A stretch of DNA of 64,000 nucleotides from Thermoanaerobacter thermocopriae JCM 7501 (GCF_001310975.1 NZ_BAZY01000002.1:1-64000), one strand, 5' to 3'. Positions 18,815-29,725 are shown, counted from the first letter of the stretch. A program made the numbers and translations. Notes: generated by a model from the letters alone, not told the origin.

Positions 18815-20424
18815 GTGGGAAGAGTTGAATTAAACAAAAATAATATTTCTACAAAAGACAGTAAATATTTTACTACTTTTCAACAATTGGCAAAGATTTT
18901 AATAACACCTGTAATGATTTTACCAATTGTAGGTATACTAATGGGGATTGGATCAGCATTTACCAGCCTACATTACTTAAAGTTTCTACATTCCTACAAA
19001 ATAATGCAATTCAAACGTTCTTCAATATTTTAAAGGCGGCAGGTTCAACCGTTTTTAATAATATTTCCGTAATTTTTGCAATATCCATTGCAATAGGGTA
19101 TGCTAAAAAAGAAAAAGGCATTGCGGGTTTGTGTGCCTTCATAGCTTTTGCTGTTATGCATGGTACAATAAGCACAATCCTTATAAGCTTAGGTAAGCTA
19201 AATCCAGCTAAACTTGGCATAGGACAAACGATGGTACTTGGCATACCATCTGTAGATATGGGAGTATTTGGTGGTATTATAATTGGCTTTTTAGTCGCAT
19301 ATCTTCATAATAAATATTATAACGTTTTACTGCCACCGATATTTTCTATATTCAGCGGTACCAAGTTTGTGCCTGTAGTCTCTGTTTTGGGGGCTATAGT
19401 TACCGGGTTTGTTATGTCTTTTGTTTGGCCTGTATTTCAAAGTGGACTTGGAACATTAAGCACTGTGATAAAAAGCACGGGAGTTGTAGGTTCATTTATA
19501 TATGGTTTTACAGAACGCGCATTATTGCCATTTGGACTACATCATTTCGTTTATCTGCCGTTCTTCTTCACAAGCCTTGGAGGTTCAATAGAGGTAGGAG
19601 GGAAACTTGTTCAAGGGGCTATAAATATATTTCAGGCTCAATTAGCTTTACCTAGAGCAATGTTTGATATCAATGTAACAAGATTTCTGATGAACGGTAA
19701 AGTTATATTTGCTATGTTCGGCTTACCAGGTGCTGCTTTAGCTATGTATCATACAGCAAAACCGGAAAATAAAAATAAAGTAAAAACTTTACTGATAGCA
19801 GCTATCATTCCAGCGTTTTTTACAGGAATTACTGAACCTATTGAATTTACATTTTTGTTTGTAGCACCATTGCTATATGGTATACATGCGGTATTAGTAG
19901 GTTTTGCATATTTTCTGACATATTTATTTAAAGTTAATATACCGGGCTCTACAGCTTTTGGTGGACCATTTTTAAGCTTTGTATTCAATGGAATAATGCA
20001 GCAAGGTAAAGGTTCCAATTGGATCTACGGATTAATAATCGGTATTGTGTATTTCTTTGTATATTATTTCGTTTTTCGTTTCATGATAGAAAGGTATAAT
20101 TTACAAACACCTGGCCGTGAAATCAGTATTATAGATACCCTTAATGACAATATACAATCGGTGCAAAAGAAATCAGTTTCAAATGACATTATTAATGAAA
20201 TAATAACAGCACTTGGTGGCGCTGAAAATATAATTAATGTAGATGCTTGCTTCACGAGGTTGAGAGTAAAGGTAAAAGATGTAGCACGCGTCAGCGATGA
20301 AAAAATATGGCGTGAACTTGGTGCTAGTGGATTTTTAAAAGTCGAAAATGGAGTACAGGTTATTTTTGGTACAAAAGCAGATGTCTACAAGAGCAAAATA
20401 AAAGATATTCTCGGACTTGAATAA
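18815..20424 (+). CDS. PTS alpha-glucoside-type EIICB, frameshifted
   Basis: Membrane permease with an N-terminal EIIC domain (about ten hydrophobic segments) and a C-terminal EIIB domain whose phospho-Cys lies in DACFTRLRVKVKD. The first frame ends at 19033. LLKVSTFLQNNAIQTFFNILK continues in the next frame, so one C is missing near 18967. Restored length is about 536 residues, typical for GlvC/MalB/AglA proteins. GTG 18815 follows AAGGGGG. It works with the GH4 enzyme upstream and the EIIA just downstream. Confidence 0.87.
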
Positions 20425-20439
20425 AAGAGGGTGTTCATT

Positions 20440-20943
20440 GTGTTTAGAAATTTATTTGGTAAAAAGAAAAGTGACAACCAGGAAGAAATAATTACATCTC
20501 CGATATCCGGCAATTTAGTTGATATTACAAATGTTCCCGACCCGGTATTTTCACAAAAAATGATGGGAGACGGAATTGCTATAGTGCCGACTGATGGAGT
20601 GGTTGTATCACCTGTAGATGGTGTTGTCATAAATGTTTTTAGAACAAAGCACGCTATCGGCCTCCGTTCAAAATGTGGTGTCGAAATTATGATTCACATA
20701 GGCCTTGAGACTGTTGAATTAAACGGTGAAGGTTTTGAAATGTATGTAAAGGACGGCCAGGATGTTAAGAAAGGCGACAGATTGTTAACATTTGATCTTG
20801 AAAAAATACGTAGCAAATCATATAATCTGATATCACCGGTAGTAATTACGAATATGGATGAAAAGGTAACGAAAATGGAAAAGTTAAATTTAGATAATAC
20901 GGTTATTTGCGGTACACCAATTATGAGAGTTTTATTGAAATAA
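20440..20943 (+). CDS. PTS glucose-type EIIA (Crr-like)
   Basis: Cytosolic EIIA of the glucose family, 167 residues. It has the phosphorylated His in IMIHIGLETVELNG and a second conserved His in TKHAIGL. The motif SPISGNLVDITNVPDPVF is typical of this domain. GTG 20440 is chosen over GTG 20431, which abuts the AAGAGGG site. It lies 15 bases after the EIICB gene and supplies phosphate to it. Confidence 0.9.
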   Translation: MFRNLFGKKKSDNQEEIITSPISGNLVDITNVPDPVFSQKMMGDGIAIVPTDGVVVSPVDGVVINVFRTKHAIGLRSKCGVEIMIHIGLETVELNGEGFEMYVKDGQDVKKGDRLLTFDLEKIRSKSYNLISPVVITNMDEKVTKMEKLNLDNTVICGTPIMRVLLK

Positions 20944-20972
20944 TTTTAAAGAGGAAGACATTTTAAGAATTT

Positions 20973-21015
20973 TGTCGGACTTACTCGAGACTTAAATTTC
21001 CGAGTAAGTCCGACA
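20973..21015. terminator. shared terminator between convergent operons
   Basis: Perfect 15-base arms TGTCGGACTTACTCG / CGAGTAAGTCCGACA with a 13-base loop, between the plus-strand EIIA gene and the minus-strand aconitase X gene. Confidence 0.8.
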
Positions 21016-21038
21016 TTTCATCGCTGCTATCGTAGATT

Positions 21039-21482
21039 CTAACTTACAATCACAGTACCGTCTTCTCTTATTTCAATATACTGCCCATCTTTTACAAATT
21101 CTAAAAATTCATCCCCTAATTGGTCAATAGTTACAATCTTTTTATTGTTCCATACATAACAAAGTATAATCCCAGCAGCTGCAAGAGAATCTATATGCTT
21201 TGAAAAAAGCATTGCTTTTGGACCTATACCCAGTTCTGTAACGCTCTGTAAAATCATACCTCCAGTGGTAGAACCAATAGTTTGTGGAAGACAAATAATT
21301 TTACCTGCTAGATCCTTGTTGTAAAGATCTTTATTATTCTGATCAGAGCAAATTGCCTTTCCATTTCTATCATTAAGGCTTTTTAAATATGATGCGAGTA
21401 TATTTAACCCTTGACGAGTTACAATACTTTCTCCGCTTACATTTCCACCCAGAACAACTCTTCCCTTAAACGTCCTTGTCAA
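21039..21482 (-). CDS. aconitase X small (swivel, DUF126) subunit
   Basis: Swivel-domain subunit of an aconitase X-type dehydratase, about 147 residues, with FKGRVVLGGNVSGE near the start and the conserved LPQTIGSTTGGMILQSV segment. An ATG at 21509 overlaps the large-subunit gene. TTG at 21482 is preferred because AAGGGGGTG lies just before it and family members begin near the FKGR motif. Bacterial AcnX enzymes dehydrate cis-3-hydroxy-L-proline and archaeal ones dehydrate mevalonate 5-phosphate. The substrate here cannot be read from sequence. Confidence 0.83.
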   Translation of the reverse strand: MTRTFKGRVVLGGNVSGESIVTRQGLNILASYLKSLNDRNGKAICSDQNNKDLYNKDLAGKIICLPQTIGSTTGGMILQSVTELGIGPKAMLFSKHIDSLAAAGIILCYVWNNKKIVTIDQLGDEFLEFVKDGQYIEIREDGTVIVS

Positions 21483-21495
21483 ATTCCACACCCCC

Positions 21496-22785
21496 TTATA
21501 TATTCCCATTTACTATTATGTCTAATATATCATCGTCAAGGAAGAATCTGGCCGTAGAATAAGTTCTTAATTTATTTGAGTTTGTTATAATTGGTTGCTT
21601 TGCACACTCAGGATTACTCATGTACATAAGCGGGCATATATAAGTTAGATGCAATCCCATGTCAACCAATTTTTTATATGCCTCATTATCTAATTTAAAC
21701 TTTGAAATAACGTCTGGAGCTGCGCATAATACAGTATTTATTGAAACCTTATCTTTCCCTGCTTTTGAAAGTCTATCAGAAATCTTTTCAACCCAACCAT
21801 AAATTTGTCCAAGTGATAGATGGGGACATCCTATAAAGCACATAGTAGGCTTTGCATCTAAATCTTTCCAGAGTATCGGGTACGAATCAATTACTCTTTT
21901 AATCTCATTATCATCTATAGTATATATGCGGTAGTTTTCAACCAAAAGAGATCTCCCTTGCTCAACCGCTTCTGGAGTTATATTTTCCACATGATATAAA
22001 CCCACAGCACCATTTGATGCACTAGCAGCACCCATATCTTTAAGGTAATCTAAAGTAGTACTATTAATCCCTTTTCCAAGGAATCTATCAAGACCCACAA
22101 TATACGGTACATCCTCCATAACTTTCATACCTATTGCACTTCCTAAAACTTGTGCGTTTGGAAGTGTAGAAGTTTTGACTTCAACAAGCCATGTTGCCCG
22201 TCTTCCCTCATCCGTTACCAGTCCAAATTCTGGCACTTTACCAATGATACCGCATAAAAGCTCTATAAGGGCAGACATTCGATTAGTTCTCGCACCTATT
22301 ATAGAATTTGCATATACTACAGCAGAAGATTCAGCCCACGAGAGAATCTGCCCCTTTTTAGGAATGTTCCCGACTTCTGGCATGTAACATGTGCATGTAA
22401 ATGCGCTATCATCCTTTAGGCCTAATTTTTTGAGCTGTATCTCATATCTTTCCTGATTTTCATACATAGCATTAAATATCTTTTTTTGTGCTTCGGTACA
22501 TTCTACATTATCATAATCAATAGGCCTTGGATCTACCGTAAAAGGTTCTTTTGTTTTCAATCCTGCATTTATTAGTTCATCCATCATATCAAATACGCTT
22601 TCTATCCCTGTCAGCGCAAATGATGTAACCAAATGTACTGGACCATCAATAGGGAGAAGCCTTCTAGCTTCAAAGGCTTCTCCGTAAAGCACTACAGACT
22701 CCAATACTTTTCTCATCACTTCGCCATGTTTTCCCTCCAGTATCTCCTTTTCTTCATCGGTAAGTTCCATCTTATACTGCTTCAT
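21496..22785 (-). CDS. aconitase X catalytic (DUF521) subunit
   Basis: Large subunit of a two-gene aconitase X dehydratase, 429 residues, normal length. Conserved stretches include FTCTCYMPEVGNIP (Cys pair), WAESSAVVYANSIIGARTNR, MCFIGCPHLSLGQI and the AAPDVI segment. GGAGGTG precedes ATG 22785, 15 bases after the stop of the flavoenzyme gene, so the three genes form one minus-strand operon under a sigma-54 promoter. Dehydration of a 3-hydroxy acid coupled to the upstream enoate-type reductase is a reasonable inference. Confidence 0.87.
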   Translation of the reverse strand: MKQYKMELTDEEKEILEGKHGEVMRKVLESVVLYGEAFEARRLLPIDGPVHLVTSFALTGIESVFDMMDELINAGLKTKEPFTVDPRPIDYDNVECTEAQKKIFNAMYENQERYEIQLKKLGLKDDSAFTCTCYMPEVGNIPKKGQILSWAESSAVVYANSIIGARTNRMSALIELLCGIIGKVPEFGLVTDEGRRATWLVEVKTSTLPNAQVLGSAIGMKVMEDVPYIVGLDRFLGKGINSTTLDYLKDMGAASASNGAVGLYHVENITPEAVEQGRSLLVENYRIYTIDDNEIKRVIDSYPILWKDLDAKPTMCFIGCPHLSLGQIYGWVEKISDRLSKAGKDKVSINTVLCAAPDVISKFKLDNEAYKKLVDMGLHLTYICPLMYMSNPECAKQPIITNSNKLRTYSTARFFLDDDILDIIVNGNI

Positions 22786-22800
22786 GGCTTATTCACCTCC

Positions 22801-24801
22801 TCAAATGTTCCTAGCAACTTCATAAGCATCCCAGATGGCATTCATGATATTTTGTACTTTTCTTGCATCACCCAGAAGGTAAGTTTCGGCCTTATACGGT
22901 GCTATTTGTTTATATAATCTGTTATCAGGATCATAACCTATTGCCATAATCACGCTGTCTGCTGCTATAATTTCTTCACCAGTTTCGGTCTTTACAACAG
23001 CTCCTGTATCATTTACTGCAGCTATAGAAGTATTAGTTCTTATTTCAACATTGTAGAATTTTAACAAATCCTTCAGCATTTCTGAATTCATATGCGGTAT
23101 CGGCATTCCAGCTGATAATATGTCTTTCAATATTTCCACAATAATAACCTTCTTGCCTTGTTTAGCAAGCCACAGTGCCAGTTCGCATCCTACAAGACCA
23201 CCTCCGATCACAACTACTTTATCTCCTACTTCTTTTTCCCAAGCAGTACATCTGTGGCTTGCAAAGTTCTTTCAATACCCGGTATATTTAATTGTTTTGG
23301 AGTAGAGCCTGTAGCCACTACAACAACATCTGGATTAATTTCATCTACTAGTTCTTTTGTAACTTCTGTATTCAAATGCACATCGACTTTAAGATCTTTA
23401 AGTTGCTTTTCATACCAGTGCACCAATCTTATGTCATCCTTTTTAAAATCAGGAACCCCTGCTGCTAAAAGTACTCCGCCTAAAGTATCGCCTTTTTCGT
23501 AAAGACTCACTTTATGTCCTCTTGATGCGCAAATTCTTGCAGCTTCCATGCCTGCTACTCCACCGCCTATAACCATTACATTTTTTGTTTTTTCAGCAGG
23601 TTTTACCCCATATTCAGCTTCTCTGCCAACTTGTGGGTTAACAGCACAGCATAGTGGCTTTACCTGAGCTATTCTTCCCATGCAACCGTCGTGACAACCA
23701 AGGCATGGACGAATATCGTCTACTTTTCCTGATTTTATCTTATTGGGCAATTGAGGATCTGCTAAAAGGCCCCGCCCAATAACAATAGCATCGGCTTTTC
23801 CTTCCTCTAATGCACTGCTTGCTAACTCTGGATCCTCCATTCTTCCCGCCACTAATACCGGAACATTTACCACCTTCTTTAGTTTTTCGGTCAAAGGCAA
23901 ATAAAGTCCCTTCTTTTGATACATGGGCGGATGGTTCCAATACCAGGAATCATATGTCCCTGCATCGGCATTGAATGCATCATAGCCTGCTTCTTCAAGT
24001 ATTTTAGCGGCTTCAAGCCCTTCATCAATATCGCGACCAAGCTCAGTAAATTCCTCTTCAGCAAGTCCTCCCTGCCTTATACCCTTTATATAACTCTTTA
24101 CGCTATACCTCAATGATACAGGAAAATCGTCTCCACAGGCTTTTTTTATGGCCTGAACTATTTCTATAGGGAATCTCAATCTTCCAATTAAATCTCCACC
24201 ATATTTATCAGTCCTTTTGTTAAATAGTGCTATTGTAAACTGGTCAAGTAGATATCCCTCATGTACAGCATGAATCTCTACACCATCAAAGCCGGACATT
24301 TTAGCTATAACTGCAGCTTCAGCGAACTTTTTTACAATAGTCTCAACTTCTTCGGTGGTCAGTTCCCTGCACATTATTTTAGGATTCCAAAAGTTCTCAA
24401 TAGGCGACGGTGCTACGGCTTCACCTCTTAATATGGCTGGTATTGCCACTCTTCCAAATCCTGCTGTTAATTGCAAAAATATTTTTGAATCATAAGCATG
24501 TACTTTCAGTCATTTGACTGGCGGTTTTAATAAAGCTTACAGGGTTCAAGGTAGGACATGGCATTGTAGGCATAGCTTTTTTTTCAATTTCATTTTCCAC
24601 GTAGCATATGCCGGTAATTATAAGACCAGTACCGCCTTTTGCTCTCTCTACATAATATTCAATGCCCTTTTCATTAAAAGCTCCATCAGGCGTTGACAAT
24701 CCTCCGGGTCCCATTGGTGCCATCACAAACCTGTTTTTAATTTCAAGTTTTCCGATTTTAAAAGGTTCAAACAAGTTAGAATATCTTTTTTCCAACCTCA
24801 T
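22801..24801 (-). CDS. NADH:flavin oxidoreductase / 2-enoate reductase-like iron-sulfur flavoenzyme, frameshifted
   Basis: Multidomain enzyme of the 2,4-dienoyl-CoA reductase/enoate reductase/BaiCD group. It has an N-terminal FMN TIM barrel (VMAPMGPGGL, FDGVEIHAVHEGYLLDQF, NKRTDKYGGDL), an iron-sulfur motif CLGCHDGC...LCC and C-terminal FAD and NADH domains (MVIGGGVAGMEAARI, VIGGGLVGCELALWLAKQ). Three frames join. A net -2 (or +1) shift lies near 24504 and one G is missing near 23240. Restored length is about 668 residues, as in the family. It probably reduces a C=C or C=N bond of the product made by the AcnX subunits. Confidence 0.87.
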
Positions 24802-24861
24802 TACCCCCTCAAATTATTAATATAAATTTACTTCCTGCAAATACATACTAGTGTGCTGCCA

Positions 24862-24915
24862 TTACCGCGTCACTTCGCTACTTGCGGTAAAAAGTTTGAT
24901 TGTTAATAATCAAAC
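24862..24915 (-). other. two hairpins in the leader of the sigma-54 operon
   Basis: The inverted repeats TTACCGC / GCGGTAA (24862-24890) and GTTTGATT / AATCAAAC (24894-24915) lie between the sigma-54 promoter and the flavoenzyme start. They may act on the leader RNA or be neutral. Confidence 0.4.
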
Positions 24916-25056
24916 AAACTTGTCGCGTCTACTCCTTTCAAAAATTTTTAAGCATAAAAATCACACTCCTTTTATGCACTTATTATTTTTAACCTAATTA
25001 TCCATATATAGAAAAGCACTGTTATTAATAAAATAAATTTGTCATGTTAATATATT

Positions 25057-25073
25057 AGCAATAAGCGTGCCAA
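25057..25073 (-). promoter_or_regulatory. sigma-54 (-24/-12) promoter
   Basis: The minus strand reads TTGGCACGCTTATTGCT, matching the sigma-54 consensus TGGCACG-N4-TTGCW at every fixed position. It drives the flavoenzyme-AcnX operon, with a leader of about 245 bases. The upstream gene encodes a sigma-54 activator. Confidence 0.9.
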
Positions 25074-25134
25074 ATTTATATACTATATTAATTTAACTTT
25101 TATTTATTAAACTTGCTAAGATTTAATAGTGAAA

Positions 25135-25182
25135 AAGAAGAGTGATATATGAATCATTTATGGTTCATATATCACTCTTCTT
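25135..25182 (-). terminator. long hairpin terminator after the sigma-54 activator
   Basis: Perfect 19-base arms AAGAAGAGTGATATATGAA / TTCATATATCACTCTTCTT around a 10-base loop. On the minus strand the hairpin is followed by TTTTTC. It ends the activator transcript just upstream of the sigma-54 promoter. A role as an activator-binding palindrome is also possible. Confidence 0.7.
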
Positions 25183-25250
25183 AGCTAAAACACTTTAGTC
25201 TAGACGTTTTTGCTGTGATTTATTAATGATTCAGTTGAAGCGTTTTTGGT

Positions 25251-26653
25251 TCAACTCCCTAATTTTTCTCGTATCTTCTTATATTTTCTTACAATTGACG
25301 TTTGGCTGATCTTTAAAGCTTTTGCAGCTTCCCTCGTGGAATGACAATGTTCCATCGCAAGTTTGATCAACTTTGTTTCAGCTTCCTCAATTAATTCTTT
25401 TAGTGGTACAATGTCTCTAATTATAATCTGAAATTTATCATTGCTTAAGCTATCTATAAGTTCAGTTGGGAGATCTTTTTCAGTGATTACATCATTTTCA
25501 GTCATGACGACTAATCTTTCAATTACATTTTTTAATTCTCTCACATTACCTGGCCAATTATATGCTTCAAGATATTTAAATGTATTTATAGACAAATCTT
25601 TGCGGGAATTATATTTTTTATTGAAATACTGAAGATAGTGAATTGCAAGTGGTATTATATCTTTTTTTCTTTCTCGAAGAGGTGGCAAAATTATAGGAAC
25701 GGTATTTACTCTAAAATATAGATCTTTCCTAAACAGTCCTTTATCTACCAATTCTTTCAAATTCTTATTAGTCGAGGCAATTAATCTAAAATTGATTTTT
25801 TTTAATTTTTCGGAACCCAACCTTCTTATTTCAAACGTTTCAATGACTCTTAAAAGTTTTCCTTGTAAGCCGATTGGAAGTGAATTAAGTTCATCTAGAA
25901 AAAGTGTTCCCCCATCAGCTAGTTCTATTAACCCCACTTTTCCTCTTTTTCTTGCACCAGTGAAAGCACCTTCTTCATAGCCGAATAATTCAGCATCCAG
26001 CAATGACTCAGGTATCCCAGCACAATTTATGGAAATAAAAGGAGCTTTATTACGGGGACTCATTTCATGAATAAATCTTGCAATTACTTCTTTCCCTGTT
26101 CCAGATTCTCCTTCCAATAAAACATTAGAATCCACTTGTGCTACGCGATATGCTAATTGCATTATTTTTCTCATTTCTTCACTTTCAGCAATTATTTTTC
26201 CTGAATAACCCCTTTCTTTTATTAACTCCGAATAGTATTGTTTTGAAAGAGACTGAGCTTTATTGCATTCGTTTTCTAGATAAATTAAATCTGTCATGTC
26301 TCTAACATTTGCGACAATGTATTTTATTTTTCCATTCTCATCTAATATAGGTGTAGCTGTTACCATAATTTCTTTTACGGTTTTACCTTTTAAAGTTTGA
26401 TTTATTGTAATACGCTCTTTTTTTTCTATAACCATTTCTACTATTGATTTATTAATTATTCCTGTTTTGGCCAATCCTGGGCATGGGTTCCAATTACATC
26501 TTCTTTCTTATAACCAGTCATTTCCAGTAGTCTGTTGTTTATATTCAAAAAACGTCCTTCTCCGTCAGTAATATAAATCCCATCATAGCTTGATTCCAGT
26601 ATTGCGTTAAGTTGTTCTTTTATAAATTGTAATTCATTGTCATTATTAGTCAT
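25251..26653 (-). CDS. PAS-domain sigma-54-dependent transcriptional activator, frameshifted
   Basis: Enhancer-binding protein with an N-terminal PAS sensor (SSYDGIYITDGEGRFLNINN), an AAA+ domain (GESGTGKE Walker A, GAFTGA sigma-54 contact loop, GGTLFLDELNSL Walker B) and a C-terminal Fis-type helix-turn-helix (TREAAKALKISQTSIVRKY). The N-terminal frame ends at 26456. LAKTGIINKSIVEMV continues in the next frame, so one base is missing near 26473. Restored length is about 467 residues. It lies directly upstream of, and co-directional with, the sigma-54 promoter at 25057 and is its obvious activator. Confidence 0.88.
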
Positions 26654-27295
26654 AAAATAGTACCTCCTAGGGAACTATTTTTATTTCCTTATGCAGGAAT
26701 TTTTCTGGATTATCATACTACCTGTTTTTATTAATTAATACATCTTCTTTTTTATTTTTTATTATATCACAACAAAAACTTTTCGTTAAAAATTAAACGT
26801 GAATTTTTGGCAAGTGACAAACAAATTAAATGTCCATCTGAAGGCTATTTAATATGGCAGATGATGTCGTTGGTCTTGCAGTTGTAACTTTAAAATTTTT
26901 TTGGAGTACATCTGAGAGTCTTAGTTTATTAGAATTCTATATATAGACTTTTCATAGTTAGAAACATTATGCCAAAATCACTAGTCTTCAGAAGTCCAAA
27001 ATATTTATCGCAAAATTTTTTGTTTGCTGCTTTACTTTTTTCAAGATGATAACACAATCATAATAAGTAAAATTGCATTAGTGTATATAAAATACGCCAA
27101 ACGAATAATTCTAAAAATAACCACTATACAAAATCATCTTGAAGAAATATTATTGTATCGATGAATTGGATTTTATTATAAAACATTTAAAATTTCCGCA
27201 TTTATTATGGAAAAGTAATGAATTTTAATTTAGACACTTACTTGTTATAATACAACTGTAAACGATGGGTAAGCTCTTAAGAGGTTGATCATCAA
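26654..27295. other. long intergenic region between divergent regulators
   Basis: No gene seen. It holds the divergent promoters. A TATAAT at 27246-27251 with a weak TTTTAA 17 bases upstream fits the plus-strand PRD regulator. A separated inverted repeat TTCAAGATGAT (27040) / ATCATCTTGAA (27133) is of unknown meaning. Confidence 0.5.
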
Positions 27296-29257
27296 ATGGA
27301 TGCGCGCAAAAAGAAGATTCTCAAGAAGCTACTTGAAAATAAAAAGCCGATTACAAGTGAATATCTATCAAAATTACTTGGTGTGTCTTCAAGAACAATA
27401 CGGAATGATATAAAAGAATTAAACGAAGAGCTGAAGGGTAAATCAATAGAAATAATTTCACTCCCGGGAGTAGGATATTTCATTAGATTTACTGAAGGTG
27501 ATAAAGAAAAAGGTATTGTAAAGGAAGTGCTGGATGATGATAACTACGTTGTTCCTACCATGCCAGAGGAAAGGGTAAGGTATATAATTAAGAAACTTTT
27601 ATATACTGATCGCTTTATTACATTTGAGGAACTTGCGAGAGATCTTTATGTAAGTAAATCAACGATAGTAAATGATGTAAATAAAGCAGAAGAATGGCTT
27701 ACAAAGCATAACCTTAAACTTTTTAGAAAGCCTAATTATGGCATTAAAATCGAAGGAAATGAAATGAATCTAAGATTTGCAATATCTGACTACCTTAATG
27801 AACAAAATAATAAATCGGCATTATATGATGTGTCTGCTTTTAAAGAGATGTTTAAAGATATTAGTCTTGAAAAAATAAAAAATATCATAATTGATGCTCA
27901 AAAAGATATGGATTATAAACTTTCAGATATTGCATTTTATAACTTACTAATTCATATAGCAATTGCAATTAAAAGAATAAAGCAAAATAAAACAATAAAC
28001 GTTTCTAATGAAGCTTTTAAAAATATGAAAGATAAAAAAGAATATAAGATTGCACAAGGAATAGTTAAAGCCATAGAAAAGAATTTTGATATAAATATGC
28101 CCGTAGGTGAAGAAATATATATAACAATGCATCTGCTTGGTAGTAAGCCATTTAAAGATAGCAATTTAGATGAAGTAGATAGAGGAGATATGAGAAACAT
28201 CGTAGGAGAAGAATTAACAAATATTGTAAAAAAAATGATAGAAGAGGTTAATTTAGTATTTAATGTAGATTTTTCAGAAGATGAAGAACTATTAACAGGA
28301 TTGGCACTTCATTTAAAACCTACATTAAATAGACTTAAATATAATATGAATTTGCGAAACCCAATTTTAAACGAAATAAAGGATCAGTATCCAGAGGCAT
28401 TTGAAATGGGCATTGTTGCTTCCCGGGTCTTGGAAAAAGAATATGGTCTTGGTATAGATGAAAACGAGATTGGCTACATAGCGATGTACTTTGGTGCAGC
28501 TATTGAGAGATTAAAAGTAAAAAATAAAAAGATGAATAATGTTGCTATAGTATGTGCATCGGGAATAGGAACTGCACAGCTTCTCGCAACAAAAATCAGA
28601 AGAACCTTTCCATGGCTTAATGTGATAGGAATATTTCCTTCATACAAACTTGAAGAAATTATAAAAGGGAAGCCAGATTTAATATTAACTACAGTCCCTC
28701 TAAACATAGGAAATATACCAGTGATTCAGATAAGTTCAGTTTTAAGCAAAGATGATATTGAAAAAATAGGTAAAGTACTTAATTGTAGGTGCAATATAAG
28801 AAATGATAGATTTACGCTTATAAATTTATTTGAGGAAAAGCTATTCGTTAAAAATCTTAAAGGCGAAGATAAATTTGAAATTATTGAGTATCTTAGTGAC
28901 TTACTATACAAAAACAAGTATGTGAAGGAAGAATTTAAAAAATCAGTCGTGGAAAGGGAGAAAATTTCTTCTACTTCCATTGGCAATCTTGTAGCTATTC
29001 CTCATTCCATTTTAGGGTATGCGAGAGGCTCTCGGATTGCGATAGGTATACTTGAAAAACCGATAAATTGGGGAAATGATAAGGTGCAACTTGTAATGAT
29101 GTTAGCTTTGGGAAAAATGACCGATAATGAATTTCAGAGTATATTTGATGAATTGTTTGATATAGTAAATGATTATGAAATGGTTTTAAAATTAATAAAC
29201 GCAAAAAATTTTACTGAATTTGTCAATATTTTTAATAAGAAGGAGGAGCGATTATGA
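27296..29257 (+). CDS. PRD-containing PTS regulator (LicR/MtlR type)
   Basis: Intact 653-residue regulator: N-terminal HTH (SEYLSKLLGVSSRTIRNDIK), second HTH (LARDLYVSKSTIVNDVNKAEEW), two PRDs (IAFYNLLIHIAIAIKRI; EDEELLTGLALHLKPTLNRL), an EIIB-like domain with IVCASGIGTAQL and a C-terminal type-2 EIIA domain with LVAIPHSILG. It is a DNA-binding activator controlled by PTS phosphorylation. Its end overlaps the start of the EIIA gene by 4 bases, so it is cotranscribed with the fructose-type PTS and GH38 enzyme it presumably controls. Confidence 0.9.
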   Translation: MDARKKKILKKLLENKKPITSEYLSKLLGVSSRTIRNDIKELNEELKGKSIEIISLPGVGYFIRFTEGDKEKGIVKEVLDDDNYVVPTMPEERVRYIIKKLLYTDRFITFEELARDLYVSKSTIVNDVNKAEEWLTKHNLKLFRKPNYGIKIEGNEMNLRFAISDYLNEQNNKSALYDVSAFKEMFKDISLEKIKNIIIDAQKDMDYKLSDIAFYNLLIHIAIAIKRIKQNKTINVSNEAFKNMKDKKEYKIAQGIVKAIEKNFDINMPVGEEIYITMHLLGSKPFKDSNLDEVDRGDMRNIVGEELTNIVKKMIEEVNLVFNVDFSEDEELLTGLALHLKPTLNRLKYNMNLRNPILNEIKDQYPEAFEMGIVASRVLEKEYGLGIDENEIGYIAMYFGAAIERLKVKNKKMNNVAIVCASGIGTAQLLATKIRRTFPWLNVIGIFPSYKLEEIIKGKPDLILTTVPLNIGNIPVIQISSVLSKDDIEKIGKVLNCRCNIRNDRFTLINLFEEKLFVKNLKGEDKFEIIEYLSDLLYKNKYVKEEFKKSVVEREKISSTSIGNLVAIPHSILGYARGSRIAIGILEKPINWGNDKVQLVMMLALGKMTDNEFQSIFDELFDIVNDYEMVLKLINAKNFTEFVNIFNKKEERL

Positions 29258-29707
29258 CATTAAACGATGTATTGAATGAAAATCTTATTGAGTTAAATTT
29301 AGTAGCAAAAACAAAAGAGGAAGTAATCGAAAAAATGACAGATATGCTTTATAAAGAAGGCATAATAACTTCAAAGGAAGATTATATTAACGAGGTATTA
29401 AAAAGAGAAAAATTAGGAACAACCGGTGTTGGAATGAGCATTGCAATACCTCATGGAAAATCTAGTAGTGTAAAAAGAACGGGTGTAGCAATTGCAAAAT
29501 TACACAAACCTGTTGAATGGAACTCTTTAGATAATAATCCTGTTAAAATGGTTTTTTATTGGCAGTACCTGACGATAAAATGATCTTCATTTGCAATTGT
29601 TATCTCAATTAGCTTCAATGCTTATGGAAGATAAATTTAGAGAAAATTTAATTAATGCCAATGAAAAAAATAAAATTTTAAATCTAATTTTAAATATTAA
29701 AAATTAA
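29254..29707 (+). CDS. PTS fructose-type EIIA, two frameshifts
   Basis: Type-2 EIIA phosphocarrier. The active-site His lies in MSIAIPHGKSS. The first frame ends at 29583. The C-terminal helices (LLAVPDDK, DLHLQLLSQLASMLMEDKFRENL) follow only if one T is restored in the run at 29552-29557 and one A at 29577-29580. Restored length is about 151 residues, as expected. It overlaps the regulator stop by 4 bases and precedes separate EIIB and EIIC genes. Together they equal the fused MngA/FruA layout split into single domains. Confidence 0.85.
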
Positions 29708-29725
29708 GTGTGGAGGTGGGATGCT

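Noticed and set aside
24802-25250. CRISPR-like repeat from the hairpins around the sigma-54 promoter
   Set aside because: The repeats are inverted, not direct, and there are no regular spacers.
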